From Rappaport israeli (GTDB lineage Bacteria; Pseudomonadota; Gammaproteobacteria; Cardiobacteriales; Cardiobacteriaceae): 64,000 bases of DNA. The stretch covers positions 62,001 through 126,000 of the forward strand of contig NZ_LXHZ01000018.1 of assembly GCF_001888055.1 (NCBI RefSeq). Reading direction: 5' to 3'. Positions 27,192 through 35,591 of this stretch are shown here, one piece after another; within the stretch, counting starts at the first letter, position 1; each line of letters begins with the position of its first letter. Both the position numbers and the translations under genes were made by a program. Below the pieces are notes generated by a model. It saw nothing but the letters and a program-made list of their open reading frames with translations, ran no database searches and was not told where the DNA came from.

Positions 27192-28298
27192 ATGTTAGAA
27201 CAAATGTATTTACCCCCTAAAGGCGCCACCATTGCGGTGGGGATTTCTGGGGGTGTAGATTCTTCGGTAAGTGCTTATGTCCTCAAGCAAGCAGGCTATA
27301 ATGTTTTTGCTATCTTTATGAAAAATTGGGAAGAATCTTTCTCTAGTGGATACTGTACGCTTGAGGAAGATATCGAAGATGCAAAAGATGTATGCGAGAC
27401 TTTAGGTATTAAACTCCATACAGTAAATTTTGTTCAGGCTTATCATGAGCGCGTTTTCAAACTTTTTTTGCAAGAATATCAAGCAGGTCGTACGCCTAAC
27501 CCTGATGTGTTGTGCAATCGAGAAATTAAATTCGCCGAGTTGGCTTATTATGCCCAGCAATTGGGGGCAGATTGTTTAGCGACAGGGCATTATGCACGCC
27601 GCGGACAGTATCAAGGGGAACCTGCTCTTTATCAAGGAGCTGATAAGAATAAAGATCAAAGTTATTTTCTCCATCAAATGACTAAATCACAATTGGCTCA
27701 GGCACTATTCCCATTAGGTAATATGCAAAAAGAAACAGTCCGCAACTTAGCACGTGAAGCGGGTTTGGTTACTTTTGATAAAAAAGATTCCACAGGAATT
27801 TGTTTTATTGGTGAGCGTCCTTTTCGAGATTTTTTGCAACAATATTTGCCGTCTCAACCTGGAAAAATTTGCACCAGTGAAGGCGAACAGATTGGTGAAC
27901 ATATTGGCTTGATGTTTTACACTATTGGACAGCGTCAGGGTTTGGGGATTGGTGGTGTTGCTGGCGCAAGCGAAGCACCTTGGTATGTATTAGAAAAAGA
28001 TTTAAAGACTAATACATTGATTGTTGGGCAAGGAGAACATCCACTTTTATATCATCAGGCATTATTAGCAGGTCAATTATCTTGGCTTAATGAAAAACCA
28101 CTTGAAGGCAAGCTCTATCAGGCGAAAACGCGCTATCGTCAAGAACAGCAGGATTGTCAGGTGCATTGGAATGATGATAAAACATTACGTGTAAGCTTTA
28201 ACAAAGCGCAGCGCGCTATCACGCCAGGACAATATATAGTTCTTTACGAGGGAGAGCGTTGTCTAGGCGGTGGTGTTATTGAAATGCGTTATCATTAA
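27192..28298 (+). CDS. mnmA: tRNA-specific 2-thiouridylase MnmA
   Basis: Thiolates U34 in tRNA-Lys, -Glu and -Gln. The 368-residue protein has the PP-loop GISGGVDSSVSAYVL near residue 17, the catalytic cysteines in NPDVLCNREIKF near 107 and STGICFIGER near 205, and the DKNKDQSYFL-like segment (GADKNKDQSYFLHQM). ATG 27192 gives a normal N-terminus. hflD follows 21 bp later, matching the E. coli mnmA-hflD order. The tandem tRNA-Lys(UUU) genes in this window would be among its substrates. Confidence 0.96.
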   Translation: MLEQMYLPPKGATIAVGISGGVDSSVSAYVLKQAGYNVFAIFMKNWEESFSSGYCTLEEDIEDAKDVCETLGIKLHTVNFVQAYHERVFKLFLQEYQAGRTPNPDVLCNREIKFAELAYYAQQLGADCLATGHYARRGQYQGEPALYQGADKNKDQSYFLHQMTKSQLAQALFPLGNMQKETVRNLAREAGLVTFDKKDSTGICFIGERPFRDFLQQYLPSQPGKICTSEGEQIGEHIGLMFYTIGQRQGLGIGGVAGASEAPWYVLEKDLKTNTLIVGQGEHPLLYHQALLAGQLSWLNEKPLEGKLYQAKTRYRQEQQDCQVHWNDDKTLRVSFNKAQRAITPGQYIVLYEGERCLGGGVIEMRYH

Positions 28299-28319
28299 TT
28301 TAAAAGAAAGGAAAATTTT

Positions 28320-28964
28320 ATGAGTGCGCAGAAAGAATTAGAGGCGCAGGTTATAGCTTTGTCAGCATTATTGTTGGCGGTAGAGGGGGTTGAGCTTTTA
28401 GCCACTAAAGGGACATATGCGCAAGAAAATTATGAGGCATTATTTGCAAGTTTATTGCGTTTTAATCAGGAAAATTTACTAGATTATTATGACAATCTCT
28501 ATTGCCTAGAACGTGGACGACAATTATTACTGCGCCTATTACAAAAGAAATTATCACCACAAAAAATGCGCTATGCACTACAATTAATTTATATAGAGCG
28601 CAAACTTTCTAAAAACTTGGCATTAATGCAAACTTTGAGACAAAAATTATTACACGCACAGCAACAGGCAGACTATTTCGAGGGTTATCATGAAAATGTG
28701 GTTGCCAATTTTGCAGATATTTACAGTATGAGCGCAAGCGAGGCTGCAAGGAAAATAAAAATTTATGGGAATGCAAGTTTTCTAGGGCAAAAAAGTGTAG
28801 CCAATCATGTACGCGCATTGTTGCTTTGTGGGATTCGTGCTTGCGCACTTTGGCGCGCGAATGGTGGCAGCCGTTGGCAGTTAATTTTTAACCGTGAAAA
28901 TCTTGAAACCTGTGCACGGTCTCTTGATTTTAATGTGCTCACTTCAGCGCCAAAGCTGGATTAA
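28320..28964 (+). CDS. hflD: High frequency lysogenization protein HflD homologue
   Basis: Membrane-associated helical protein of 214 residues, homologous to HflD (YcfC). Its cellular role outside phage lambda lysogeny is unclear. The assignment rests on length, on the pattern of leucine-rich helices (LEAQVIALSALLLAVEGVELLA; YALQLIYIERKL) and position right after mnmA. The end overlaps the end of dgkA on the other strand by 21 bp. Confidence 0.85.
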   Translation: MSAQKELEAQVIALSALLLAVEGVELLATKGTYAQENYEALFASLLRFNQENLLDYYDNLYCLERGRQLLLRLLQKKLSPQKMRYALQLIYIERKLSKNLALMQTLRQKLLHAQQQADYFEGYHENVVANFADIYSMSASEAARKIKIYGNASFLGQKSVANHVRALLLCGIRACALWRANGGSRWQLIFNRENLETCARSLDFNVLTSAPKLD

Positions 28965-29345
28965 TAATGCAATCCAGACAAAGAGTATCATAGCTAAAGT
29001 TAAAAATTGTGCTGCAGACCCAACATCTTTAGCCTGCTTAGCAAGTGGATGTTGTGCGCGTGAAGTATGATCCACTGCCGCTTCAATTGCGGTATTAAGT
29101 AATTCAACAATCAAAGAAACAAGTGATAAAACAATTAATAGCACAGTATGAAGATAAGGAAAGGGGATAAGGCAAGCGATAAGAATTAGAACAGCATGTA
29201 ATCCCATTAATTGACGGAAAGCCGCTTCTTTCCATGCAGCTTTAAATCCATCTATAGAATAATGCAAAGCGCTATAAATGCGCTTAAGACCGCCAATACT
29301 TTTTTGTTTGCTGGCATAATCCTTTTCAGATTTTGATTTATCCAT
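28944..29345 (-). CDS. dgkA: Diacylglycerol kinase
   Basis: Small inner-membrane kinase that recycles diacylglycerol to phosphatidic acid. From ATG 29345 it has 133 residues: an amphipathic N-terminus (YSALHYSIDGFKAAWKEAAFRQL), three membrane helices (near residues 45, 67 and 110) and the signature VELLNTAIEAAVDHTS near 78 with the catalytic Glu. A longer reading from 29384 would enter the rpsT terminator hairpin, so it is less likely. Confidence 0.92.
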   Translation of the reverse strand: MDKSKSEKDYASKQKSIGGLKRIYSALHYSIDGFKAAWKEAAFRQLMGLHAVLILIACLIPFPYLHTVLLIVLSLVSLIVELLNTAIEAAVDHTSRAQHPLAKQAKDVGSAAQFLTLAMILFVWIALLIQLWR

Positions 29346-29373
29346 ATGGCGCCTAAGATATTGGAGATAGTGA

Positions 29374-29395
29374 AATGCCCGCACAGGCGGGCATT
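29374..29395 (-). terminator. Rho-independent terminator after rpsT
   Basis: A perfect 9-bp stem (AATGCCCGC at 29374-29382 with GCGGGCATT at 29387-29395, loop of four) lies between the end of rpsT and the start of dgkA. The T tail on the minus strand is short (TTT), so termination may be partial. Confidence 0.7.
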
Positions 29396-29420
29396 AAATC
29401 AAAGATATACTCAATTAATA

Positions 29421-29687
29421 CTAGGCACTAATGGCTTTGATTTTTGTATTGATACGACTTTTTAATCGAGCAGCTTTATTCTTATGGATTAACCCTTTAC
29501 GTGCTGAACGATCGAGCAAACGACTGGCTTGCTTGAATGCTTCGTTAGCAGAAAATTGGTCTTGCGCATGGATAGCGTGTAAAACTTTTTTTACTGCTGT
29601 GCGCATAGCTGAACGTTGACTCGCATTGCGAGCGCGGGCGCTTTCTGCTTGTTTAGCGCGTTTTTTTGCTTGTGCTGAATTTGCCAA
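29421..29687 (-). CDS. rpsT: 30S ribosomal protein S20
   Basis: Primary 16S rRNA-binding protein, 88 residues, lysine- and alanine-rich: after the start it reads ANSAQAKKRAKQAESARARN and later AARLKSRINTKIKA. The proper start is TTG at 29687, preceded by AGGAG. This is the same UUG start used by E. coli rpsT, where the weak start takes part in autoregulation by S20. The longer reading from 29729 adds non-conserved residues. Confidence 0.95.
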   Translation of the reverse strand: MANSAQAKKRAKQAESARARNASQRSAMRTAVKKVLHAIHAQDQFSANEAFKQASRLLDRSARKGLIHKNKAARLKSRINTKIKAISA

Positions 29688-29855
29688 AATTCTCGCTCCT
29701 AATAACTTAAGTTGGATAAAGGCGCGCATTATCCATTAATTGTTATAAGCTGTCAATGATTGGGTTGATATGAAAGCGTTTTGGTTGTATTTGCATGCAA
29801 ATAATTTCATAATGTTATTTATCTTTTTTATTTAATTTTTTTAGAGGTAAATTAC

Positions 29856-31147
29856 ATGAAAAACCAATCTTGTGAAGCAGCGTTTGCTGAAGCAAAAAAG
29901 GTTATTCCTGGTGGAGTGAATTCACCTGTTCGGGCATTTGCAGGTGTTGGGGGGACACCAATAATGATGCGCGCTGCAAGCGGAGCCTATCTCTATGATA
30001 TTGAAAATAATCGTTATATAGATTATGTAGGGTCGTTTGGACCGATGATTGCAGGACATGCACACGCTGAGATTGTAAAGGCTGTGCAGAAAGCTTGTGC
30101 AGATGGATTGAGTTTTGGCGCACCAACTGAGGTAGAAACACAATTGGCCGAGTTGATTGTCGATAGGGTGGCTTCTGTTGAGATGGTGAGAATGTGTAAT
30201 TCAGGCACTGAGGCAACGATGAGCGCTATTCGCTTAGCGCGAGCTTATGCCAAGCGTTCAGATGTGGTGAAATTTGCTGGATGCTATCATGGTCATTCAG
30301 ATGGTCTTTTGGTTTCGGCAGGTTCGGGGGCGTTGACGTTAAATGTGCCAGACTCTCCTGGAGTGCCTGAGGCATACGCGCGCCATACGCTAACCTTGCC
30401 ATACAATGATATTCAGGCGCTTGAAGCGTTATTTGAAGAAAAAGGTAATACGTTAGCGGCAGTAATCGTTGAGCCAATTGCTGGCAATATGAATTGTGTG
30501 CCACCTAAAGTAGCATTTTTAAATACTTTGCGAGAACTTTGTACGCAATATGGCGTGGTATTGATTTTTGATGAGGTGATGACGGGTTTTCGTGTTGCAA
30601 AAGGGGGCGCGCAAGAGTTATTTGGCATTGAGGCTGATTTAACGACTTTTGGTAAGGTAATTGGGGGCGGTATGCCTGTAGGGGCTTTTGGTGGTCGTGC
30701 GGAGATTATGTCGTTGCTTGCACCATTGGGGGAGTGTATCAAGCAGGAACGCTTTCAGGTAATCCAGTAGCAATGGCGGCAGGTATTGCCAATATGAATA
30801 TTACCGCACAGGCAGGATTTTATGAGGATTTAGCGCAAAAAACGCATTATTTTGTTGAGGGAGTTCGGGCGCTAGGTAAAAAACATCAAATTGATGTGTT
30901 GGTGCAGTCGGTTTGTGGCATGGTAGGGTTATTTTTCACGACGCAAACAGTGGTGGAAAATTTAGAGCAGGCTAAAGCTTGTGATAGTGAGCGATTTGCA
31001 AAATTTTTCCATTTGATGTTAGAGAATGGCGTATATTTAGCGCCATCAGCATTTGAGACGTTATTTATTAGCGCTGCGCATAGTCAGGAAATTTTGGATG
31101 AAACGTTACAAGCGATGGATAAGGTTTTCTCAATATTGAAGGATTAA
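29856..31147 (+). CDS. hemL: Glutamate-1-semialdehyde 2,1-aminomutase (frameshifted)
   Basis: PLP enzyme making 5-aminolevulinate in the C5 heme pathway. Seen in order: [73 protein letters not shown] and the PLP lysine in [18 protein letters not shown] near residue 267. The frame breaks at a G5 run (30728-30732); six G restore [23 protein letters not shown]. Corrected length is 430 residues. A 14-bp palindrome lies in the upstream spacer. Confidence 0.95.
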
Positions 31148-31151
31148 TATT

Positions 31152-31787
31152 TTGGATATTGCTCACGTTCGCAATGAATTTACCGCACACCCGCCTTTAA
31201 TGCGCGAAGATTTATTAGAAAAACCAGTAGCTCAGTTTGAGCGATGGTTTAACGAGGCTTTGTCAGCGGGTGTAGTTGAGCCTAATGCGTTTGTGCTGGG
31301 GACGTGCGTGGCAAAACGTTCATTCCAACGCACAGTTTTATTGAAATATTTTGATGAGAATGGATTCGTGTTTTTTACTAATTATCATAGTCAAAAAGCA
31401 CAACAAATTACACAAAATCCGCAAGTATCGATGTTATTTCCTTGGTTTTCTCTACAACGGCAGGTGCGTATTGAGGGAAGAGCTGAGAAAATTTCTAGTG
31501 CTCAATCTTTACGATATTTTTTATCACGCCCTAAAGATAGCCAAATTGGCGCATGGAGTTCTCCACAAAGTAAAGTCATTGATAATCGAGCTTTATTGCT
31601 TAATCAGTGGCAAAACATGAAGCAACGATTCGCTCAAGGTGAGATACCCCTACCAGATTTTTGGGGTGGTTATCGCATTCATGCGGATTATTATGAGTTT
31701 TGGCAGGGGCAACCCAATCGATTGCATGACCGTTTTCGTTATCGGTTTGACAATCAGATCTGGCAGATTGAGCGTTTGGCTCCTTAA
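31152..31787 (+). CDS. pdxH: Pyridoxamine 5'-phosphate oxidase
   Basis: FMN enzyme that makes pyridoxal 5'-phosphate. The 211-residue protein begins at TTG 31152, since no in-frame ATG precedes the conserved IAHVRNEFT. Family motifs follow: RTVLLKYFDENGFVFFTNYHSQKAQQI, VSMLFPWFSLQRQVRIEG, RPKDSQIGAWSSPQS and the C-terminal FWGGYR, LHDRFRYR and RLAP. It lies 4 bp after hemL, itself a PLP enzyme. Confidence 0.95.
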   Translation: MDIAHVRNEFTAHPPLMREDLLEKPVAQFERWFNEALSAGVVEPNAFVLGTCVAKRSFQRTVLLKYFDENGFVFFTNYHSQKAQQITQNPQVSMLFPWFSLQRQVRIEGRAEKISSAQSLRYFLSRPKDSQIGAWSSPQSKVIDNRALLLNQWQNMKQRFAQGEIPLPDFWGGYRIHADYYEFWQGQPNRLHDRFRYRFDNQIWQIERLAP

Positions 31788-31805
31788 TTTAAGGACGGAA
31801 TATTC

Positions 31806-32720
31806 ATGGTAACATCAACTTTTTGCACTCAAATGTCAGACAAAGACGATATTATTGATTTGCTAGATGATTTTAGTATTGAGTTAACACCTAAAATAGC
31901 GCTTAGCCATCAAGATTTGCGCTCTTTGCTTAAAAAGGGACAGCGTATTTATATAACTTGCTTGCCAGAGTCAAGCATAGCGCACACACTTGAAGCTTGT
32001 ATGCATTTGCTTAAACAAGGCTTTAAGGTTATTCCGCATATTGCAGCACGTAGTATTGAATCTGATGAGCAATTAGGGGGAGTATTAAAGCGGTTACAAC
32101 ATCTAAATATCAAGGAAGTGTTACTGATTGCTGGGGTTCAAAAAATACCCAAAGGACCTTATTCAAGCGTACGTGATTTGTTATTAGCGTATGATTTTGC
32201 TAGCTACGGCATTACGAACTTATCTTTTGCTGGACACCCTGAAGGTAGTTTGGATATTTCTTTGCAAGCGCTTATGCAAGCGGCGCAGTTTAAACAGAAC
32301 TATGTGCAAACACATCAACTATCAGGCTCTCTCACTACACAATTTTGTTTTGAAGCGCAACCAATTATTCATTGGTTAGAGCTTTTGCATCAAAATAACA
32401 TTCAACTCCCCGTTTATATTGGTGTGGCAGGTTTAGCTAGTACGACAACATTGTTAAATTATGCAAAAGCCTGTGGGGTAGGGAGTTCGATTAATTATTT
32501 ATTACGTCACGGTGCAAGTGTTAAAAATTTACTGCATTTGCGCACACCAGATAAATTAATTTTCCAACTAGCGTCTTACAAAAAACAACAGCGCGAGACA
32601 ACATCATTATCACGTCTACATTTTTATCCTTTTGGTGGCTTAAGTGAAACGATGAATTGGCTTAATACAATTTGCGCAGGACATTTTACAATGATAAAAA
32701 ATGGCTTGCATGTTGGGTGA
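31806..32720 (+). CDS. Methylenetetrahydrofolate reductase-like protein
   Basis: A 304-residue protein with the general layout of the MetF TIM-barrel: an N-terminal FSIELTP with the conserved Glu, VIPHIAAR near residue 76, a central LLIAGV strand, and the segments GITNLSFAGHPEGS near 137 and QFCFEAQPIIHWLELL near 180, followed by PVYIGVAGLAS. The RGD triplet of E. coli MetF, whose Asp helps tune the flavin, here appears as AGV. It is therefore a divergent member that may not be the housekeeping MetF. Such paralogues often serve C1 or methylamine metabolism, but nothing nearby tells the substrate. It lies 18 bp after pdxH. Confidence 0.7.
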   Translation: MVTSTFCTQMSDKDDIIDLLDDFSIELTPKIALSHQDLRSLLKKGQRIYITCLPESSIAHTLEACMHLLKQGFKVIPHIAARSIESDEQLGGVLKRLQHLNIKEVLLIAGVQKIPKGPYSSVRDLLLAYDFASYGITNLSFAGHPEGSLDISLQALMQAAQFKQNYVQTHQLSGSLTTQFCFEAQPIIHWLELLHQNNIQLPVYIGVAGLASTTTLLNYAKACGVGSSINYLLRHGASVKNLLHLRTPDKLIFQLASYKKQQRETTSLSRLHFYPFGGLSETMNWLNTICAGHFTMIKNGLHVG

Positions 32721-32795
32721 TAGATAAGCGGGTAATGTTGCCTTATTTGAGTAATTATTGCTAAACTGAGCATCTTTTAACTTTTAGGGGGATTT

Positions 32796-33026
32796 ATGGC
32801 GCGTGTTACTGTAGAAGATTGTTTGATAGAGGAAAACAATCGTTTTCGTTTAATTATGGCAGCCTCAAAAAGAGCGCGCCAAATTTCTATGGGGCATCAG
32901 CCTTTAGTGCCAGAAGAAGGCAATAAGCCTACAGTTATCGCTTTGCGCGAAATTGAAGAGGGCAAAACTAAAATTTCTGAATTACTTAGCATTAAAACAG
33001 CTATTCACGAAGCGTTTGAGCAATAA
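32796..33026 (+). CDS. rpoZ: DNA-directed RNA polymerase omega subunit
   Basis: Small subunit that helps fold beta-prime and binds ppGpp. The 76-residue protein starts [17 protein letters not shown], continues with [12 protein letters not shown] and contains [14 protein letters not shown], all typical. It is directly followed by spoT (2 bp), the classic rpoZ-spoT operon linking the ppGpp enzyme and target. Confidence 0.96.
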   Translation: MARVTVEDCLIEENNRFRLIMAASKRARQISMGHQPLVPEEGNKPTVIALREIEEGKTKISELLSIKTAIHEAFEQ

Positions 33027-33028
33027 AA

Positions 33029-35194
33029 ATGACCGCACCTATGCAGTCAACACTTTTTAATGGATTGATTGGTGCGGATTTACTACAACAATCAGCCAAG
33101 ACTCTTTTTCAACAGTTAGTGTCTTATTTACAACCATCAGAACTACACACTATTGAACGCACGCTAACTTATGGCGCTCAAGCTCATGATGGGCAAATGC
33201 GCCAATCGGGTGAGCCTTATTTTACCCATCCTATCGCGGTTTGCTTGGTTCTAGCCGAGCAGCGTTTTGATTTGCCCGTATTACAAGCGGCGCTCTTGCA
33301 TGATGTGTTAGAAGATACCTCTGTTGAATATGCGCAGATGGTCGCTGAATTTGGTGAAGAGGTAACGCGGTTGGTCGATGGTGTAAGCAAGCTTGACCGC
33401 TTAAAACATCAAGCACCACAAGAAGTAGAGGCGGATAGCTTTAAAAAAATGTTTGTCGCAATGACAGATGACCCGCGCGTTATCATTATTAAGCTTGCTG
33501 ATCGCTTACATAATATGCAAACGCTTGGGTCGTTGCGTCCAGATAAACGTGTGCGCAAGGCAAAAGAAACGTTGGAAGTCTATGCCTCTATCGCTGGGCG
33601 GTTGGGATTGTTTTATTTTCGTTTGCAGTTAGAAGATTTGGCTTTTTCGCATTTATATCCATGGCGCTATCGTGTGTTGCAAAAGCACTATAAATTGCGC
33701 TTTGAGCAAAATGATGTGATTGCTAAAGTCAGAAAAGAGCTTGCGCCATTGTTGCAAGCGTTAGGGATTAAAGCATCCATTAATAAACGTCAACGGCATT
33801 TATGGGGACTTTATCAGCGCATGAAGCGCAAATCGAGTTTTAACGATGCCGTGCGCACCATTCCTCTACGCATTGTGGCGGAGAAGGAAGACGATTGCTA
33901 TCGTATTTTGGGGAAAGTGCATAGTTTGTATCGTCCTATTGTGGGCAAATTTGAGGACTTTATTGCTGCACCCAAAAGTAATGGATACCGCTCTATTCAT
34001 ACCAGCGTATTAATGCCCAGTCATGAAGTGCTTAATATTCAAATCCGCACCCGTGATATGCACACCTTGGCAGAAAGTGGGATTATTTCTGTTTGGCATC
34101 AACATCTCAAGCAAAAACATTTACGCCATGAACGCCACAGTATCCAAACGCATCAATCTATGCGTGATTGGCTGTCGCGTTTGCGCGATGTGCAAAGCAT
34201 TACCCATAATCCACTTGAATTTTATGAAGCAGTTAAAAAAGAATTAACTCAAGGCGATATCCATGTATATACCCCTAAAGGCAAAGTGATTGATCTACCT
34301 TTGGGTGCAACACCCATTGATTTTGCTTATGCGGTTGACCATGGTTTGGGGAATCATTGTGTGGCGGCAAAAGTTAACGGACATGAATTTCCGTTATTTA
34401 AAGCGCTAGAGCCTGCGCAAACTGTTGAAATTATTACAGATAAAAATGCAAGTCCGCATAGCAATTGGCTAGAATTGGTGGTTACCGCAAAAGCCAAAGC
34501 AGGAATTAGGCATTATTTGCATAATCTTGCTGAGCAACAGGCTCAGGCAATTGGTGCAAAATACTTGGACATGGCGTTACAGCGGTTAGGTCAAGTGGGG
34601 TTGGAGCAATTAGATTTGGCGCTACTGAGTGATTATTTGCGAAAACATAAAATAGATAAACCCACGCTATTTCGCAAATTATCTCAAGGGGAGTTGCAAC
34701 CTAGTTTAGTCGCTTCTGCTTTATTAGGACAGCAGTTACAAACTACAGAGCATGCTCAAACTTTGATAATTCATAGCGCCTTAGATACGGCAATCCAGTT
34801 AGCGCAATGCTGTCATCCATTGCCTTATGAAAAAATTGTAGGGGAATTGATGCCAGCGGTTGGTGTGCGGATTCATCGCTATCAATGCCCATATATTGCC
34901 CAAGCCAATCAGTTAGATTGGATACGAGTGCAATGGGCGGATAAGACGCAAGGCGTATTTGCCGCTGCGATTGAATTAGATGTTCGCGAGCGTCGACGGA
35001 TTTTGGCGATTATTACGGCAATTATTGCCGACGAAGAAGCCAATATTAATGATTTTTCTGTTAAAACGCATTTGGCTTATCAAGATTTGCGGACTTTGTT
35101 GTTTGTATTAACAGTCAAAAATCGTGCGCATTTGGCAAGGATTATTCGCCGTCTACGCACTTTCAATGAGGTGGTAGATATTCGAAGAATTTAA
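33029..35194 (+). CDS. spoT: Bifunctional (p)ppGpp synthetase/hydrolase SpoT
   Basis: Makes and degrades the alarmone (p)ppGpp. The 721-residue protein has the hydrolase HD motif LLHDVLEDT near residue 90 with KLADRLHNMQTL near 155, so hydrolysis is predicted to be active. The synthetase domain includes GLYQRMKRKSSF, YRILGKVHSLYRPIVGKFEDFIAAPKSNGYRSIHT. TGS follows (VYTPKGKVIDLPLGATPIDFAYAV), then helical and zinc-finger-like sequence and a C-terminal ACT domain. I call it SpoT rather than RelA from its intact HD site and the rpoZ neighbourhood. Confidence 0.94.
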   Translation: MTAPMQSTLFNGLIGADLLQQSAKTLFQQLVSYLQPSELHTIERTLTYGAQAHDGQMRQSGEPYFTHPIAVCLVLAEQRFDLPVLQAALLHDVLEDTSVEYAQMVAEFGEEVTRLVDGVSKLDRLKHQAPQEVEADSFKKMFVAMTDDPRVIIIKLADRLHNMQTLGSLRPDKRVRKAKETLEVYASIAGRLGLFYFRLQLEDLAFSHLYPWRYRVLQKHYKLRFEQNDVIAKVRKELAPLLQALGIKASINKRQRHLWGLYQRMKRKSSFNDAVRTIPLRIVAEKEDDCYRILGKVHSLYRPIVGKFEDFIAAPKSNGYRSIHTSVLMPSHEVLNIQIRTRDMHTLAESGIISVWHQHLKQKHLRHERHSIQTHQSMRDWLSRLRDVQSITHNPLEFYEAVKKELTQGDIHVYTPKGKVIDLPLGATPIDFAYAVDHGLGNHCVAAKVNGHEFPLFKALEPAQTVEIITDKNASPHSNWLELVVTAKAKAGIRHYLHNLAEQQAQAIGAKYLDMALQRLGQVGLEQLDLALLSDYLRKHKIDKPTLFRKLSQGELQPSLVASALLGQQLQTTEHAQTLIIHSALDTAIQLAQCCHPLPYEKIVGELMPAVGVRIHRYQCPYIAQANQLDWIRVQWADKTQGVFAAAIELDVRERRRILAIITAIIADEEANINDFSVKTHLAYQDLRTLLFVLTVKNRAHLARIIRRLRTFNEVVDIRRI

Positions 35195-35213
35195 ATTTTT
35201 CAAAGGAGGAAAT

Positions 35214-35591
35214 ATGAGTAAACAAATGATTCACACCGACCAAGCGCCTAAGACCATTGGCGCCTATTCACAAGCTATTCGCCATGGGCAGACGCTTTAT
35301 TTCTCAGGGCAAATTGGTTTTAATCCGCAAACGATGGAATTGGTAGAGGGCTTTGAAGCACAAACGCGACAAGTTTTTGCCAATATTGAGGCGATTTTAA
35401 AAGCGGCAGATTTGCAGTTAGAACATATTGTTAAACTTACGGTGTTATTAAGTGATTTAAGTTATTTTGACACGGTCAATAAGGTGATGGAGGAATTATT
35501 TAGCCGACCTTATCCTGCGCGTGCAGCGTATGCGGTAAAAGCATTGCCAAAAGGGGCGGATATTGAAATTGAAGGCGTTGCAGCTTATTGA
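35214..35591 (+). CDS. ridA: 2-iminobutanoate/2-iminopropanoate deaminase RidA
   Basis: Removes reactive enamine/imine intermediates made by PLP dehydratases. The 125-residue protein shows the YjgF/RidA signatures IGAYSQAIRHGQTLYFSGQIG, a catalytic Arg in YPARAAYAVKALPKGADIEIEGVA, and IVKLTVLLSDLSYF. A very strong CAAAGGAGGA ribosome site (35201-35210) precedes it, a 10-base complement of the candidate sRNA. Its position between spoT and recG is the Pseudomonas-type order. Confidence 0.95.
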   Translation: MSKQMIHTDQAPKTIGAYSQAIRHGQTLYFSGQIGFNPQTMELVEGFEAQTRQVFANIEAILKAADLQLEHIVKLTVLLSDLSYFDTVNKVMEELFSRPYPARAAYAVKALPKGADIEIEGVAAY

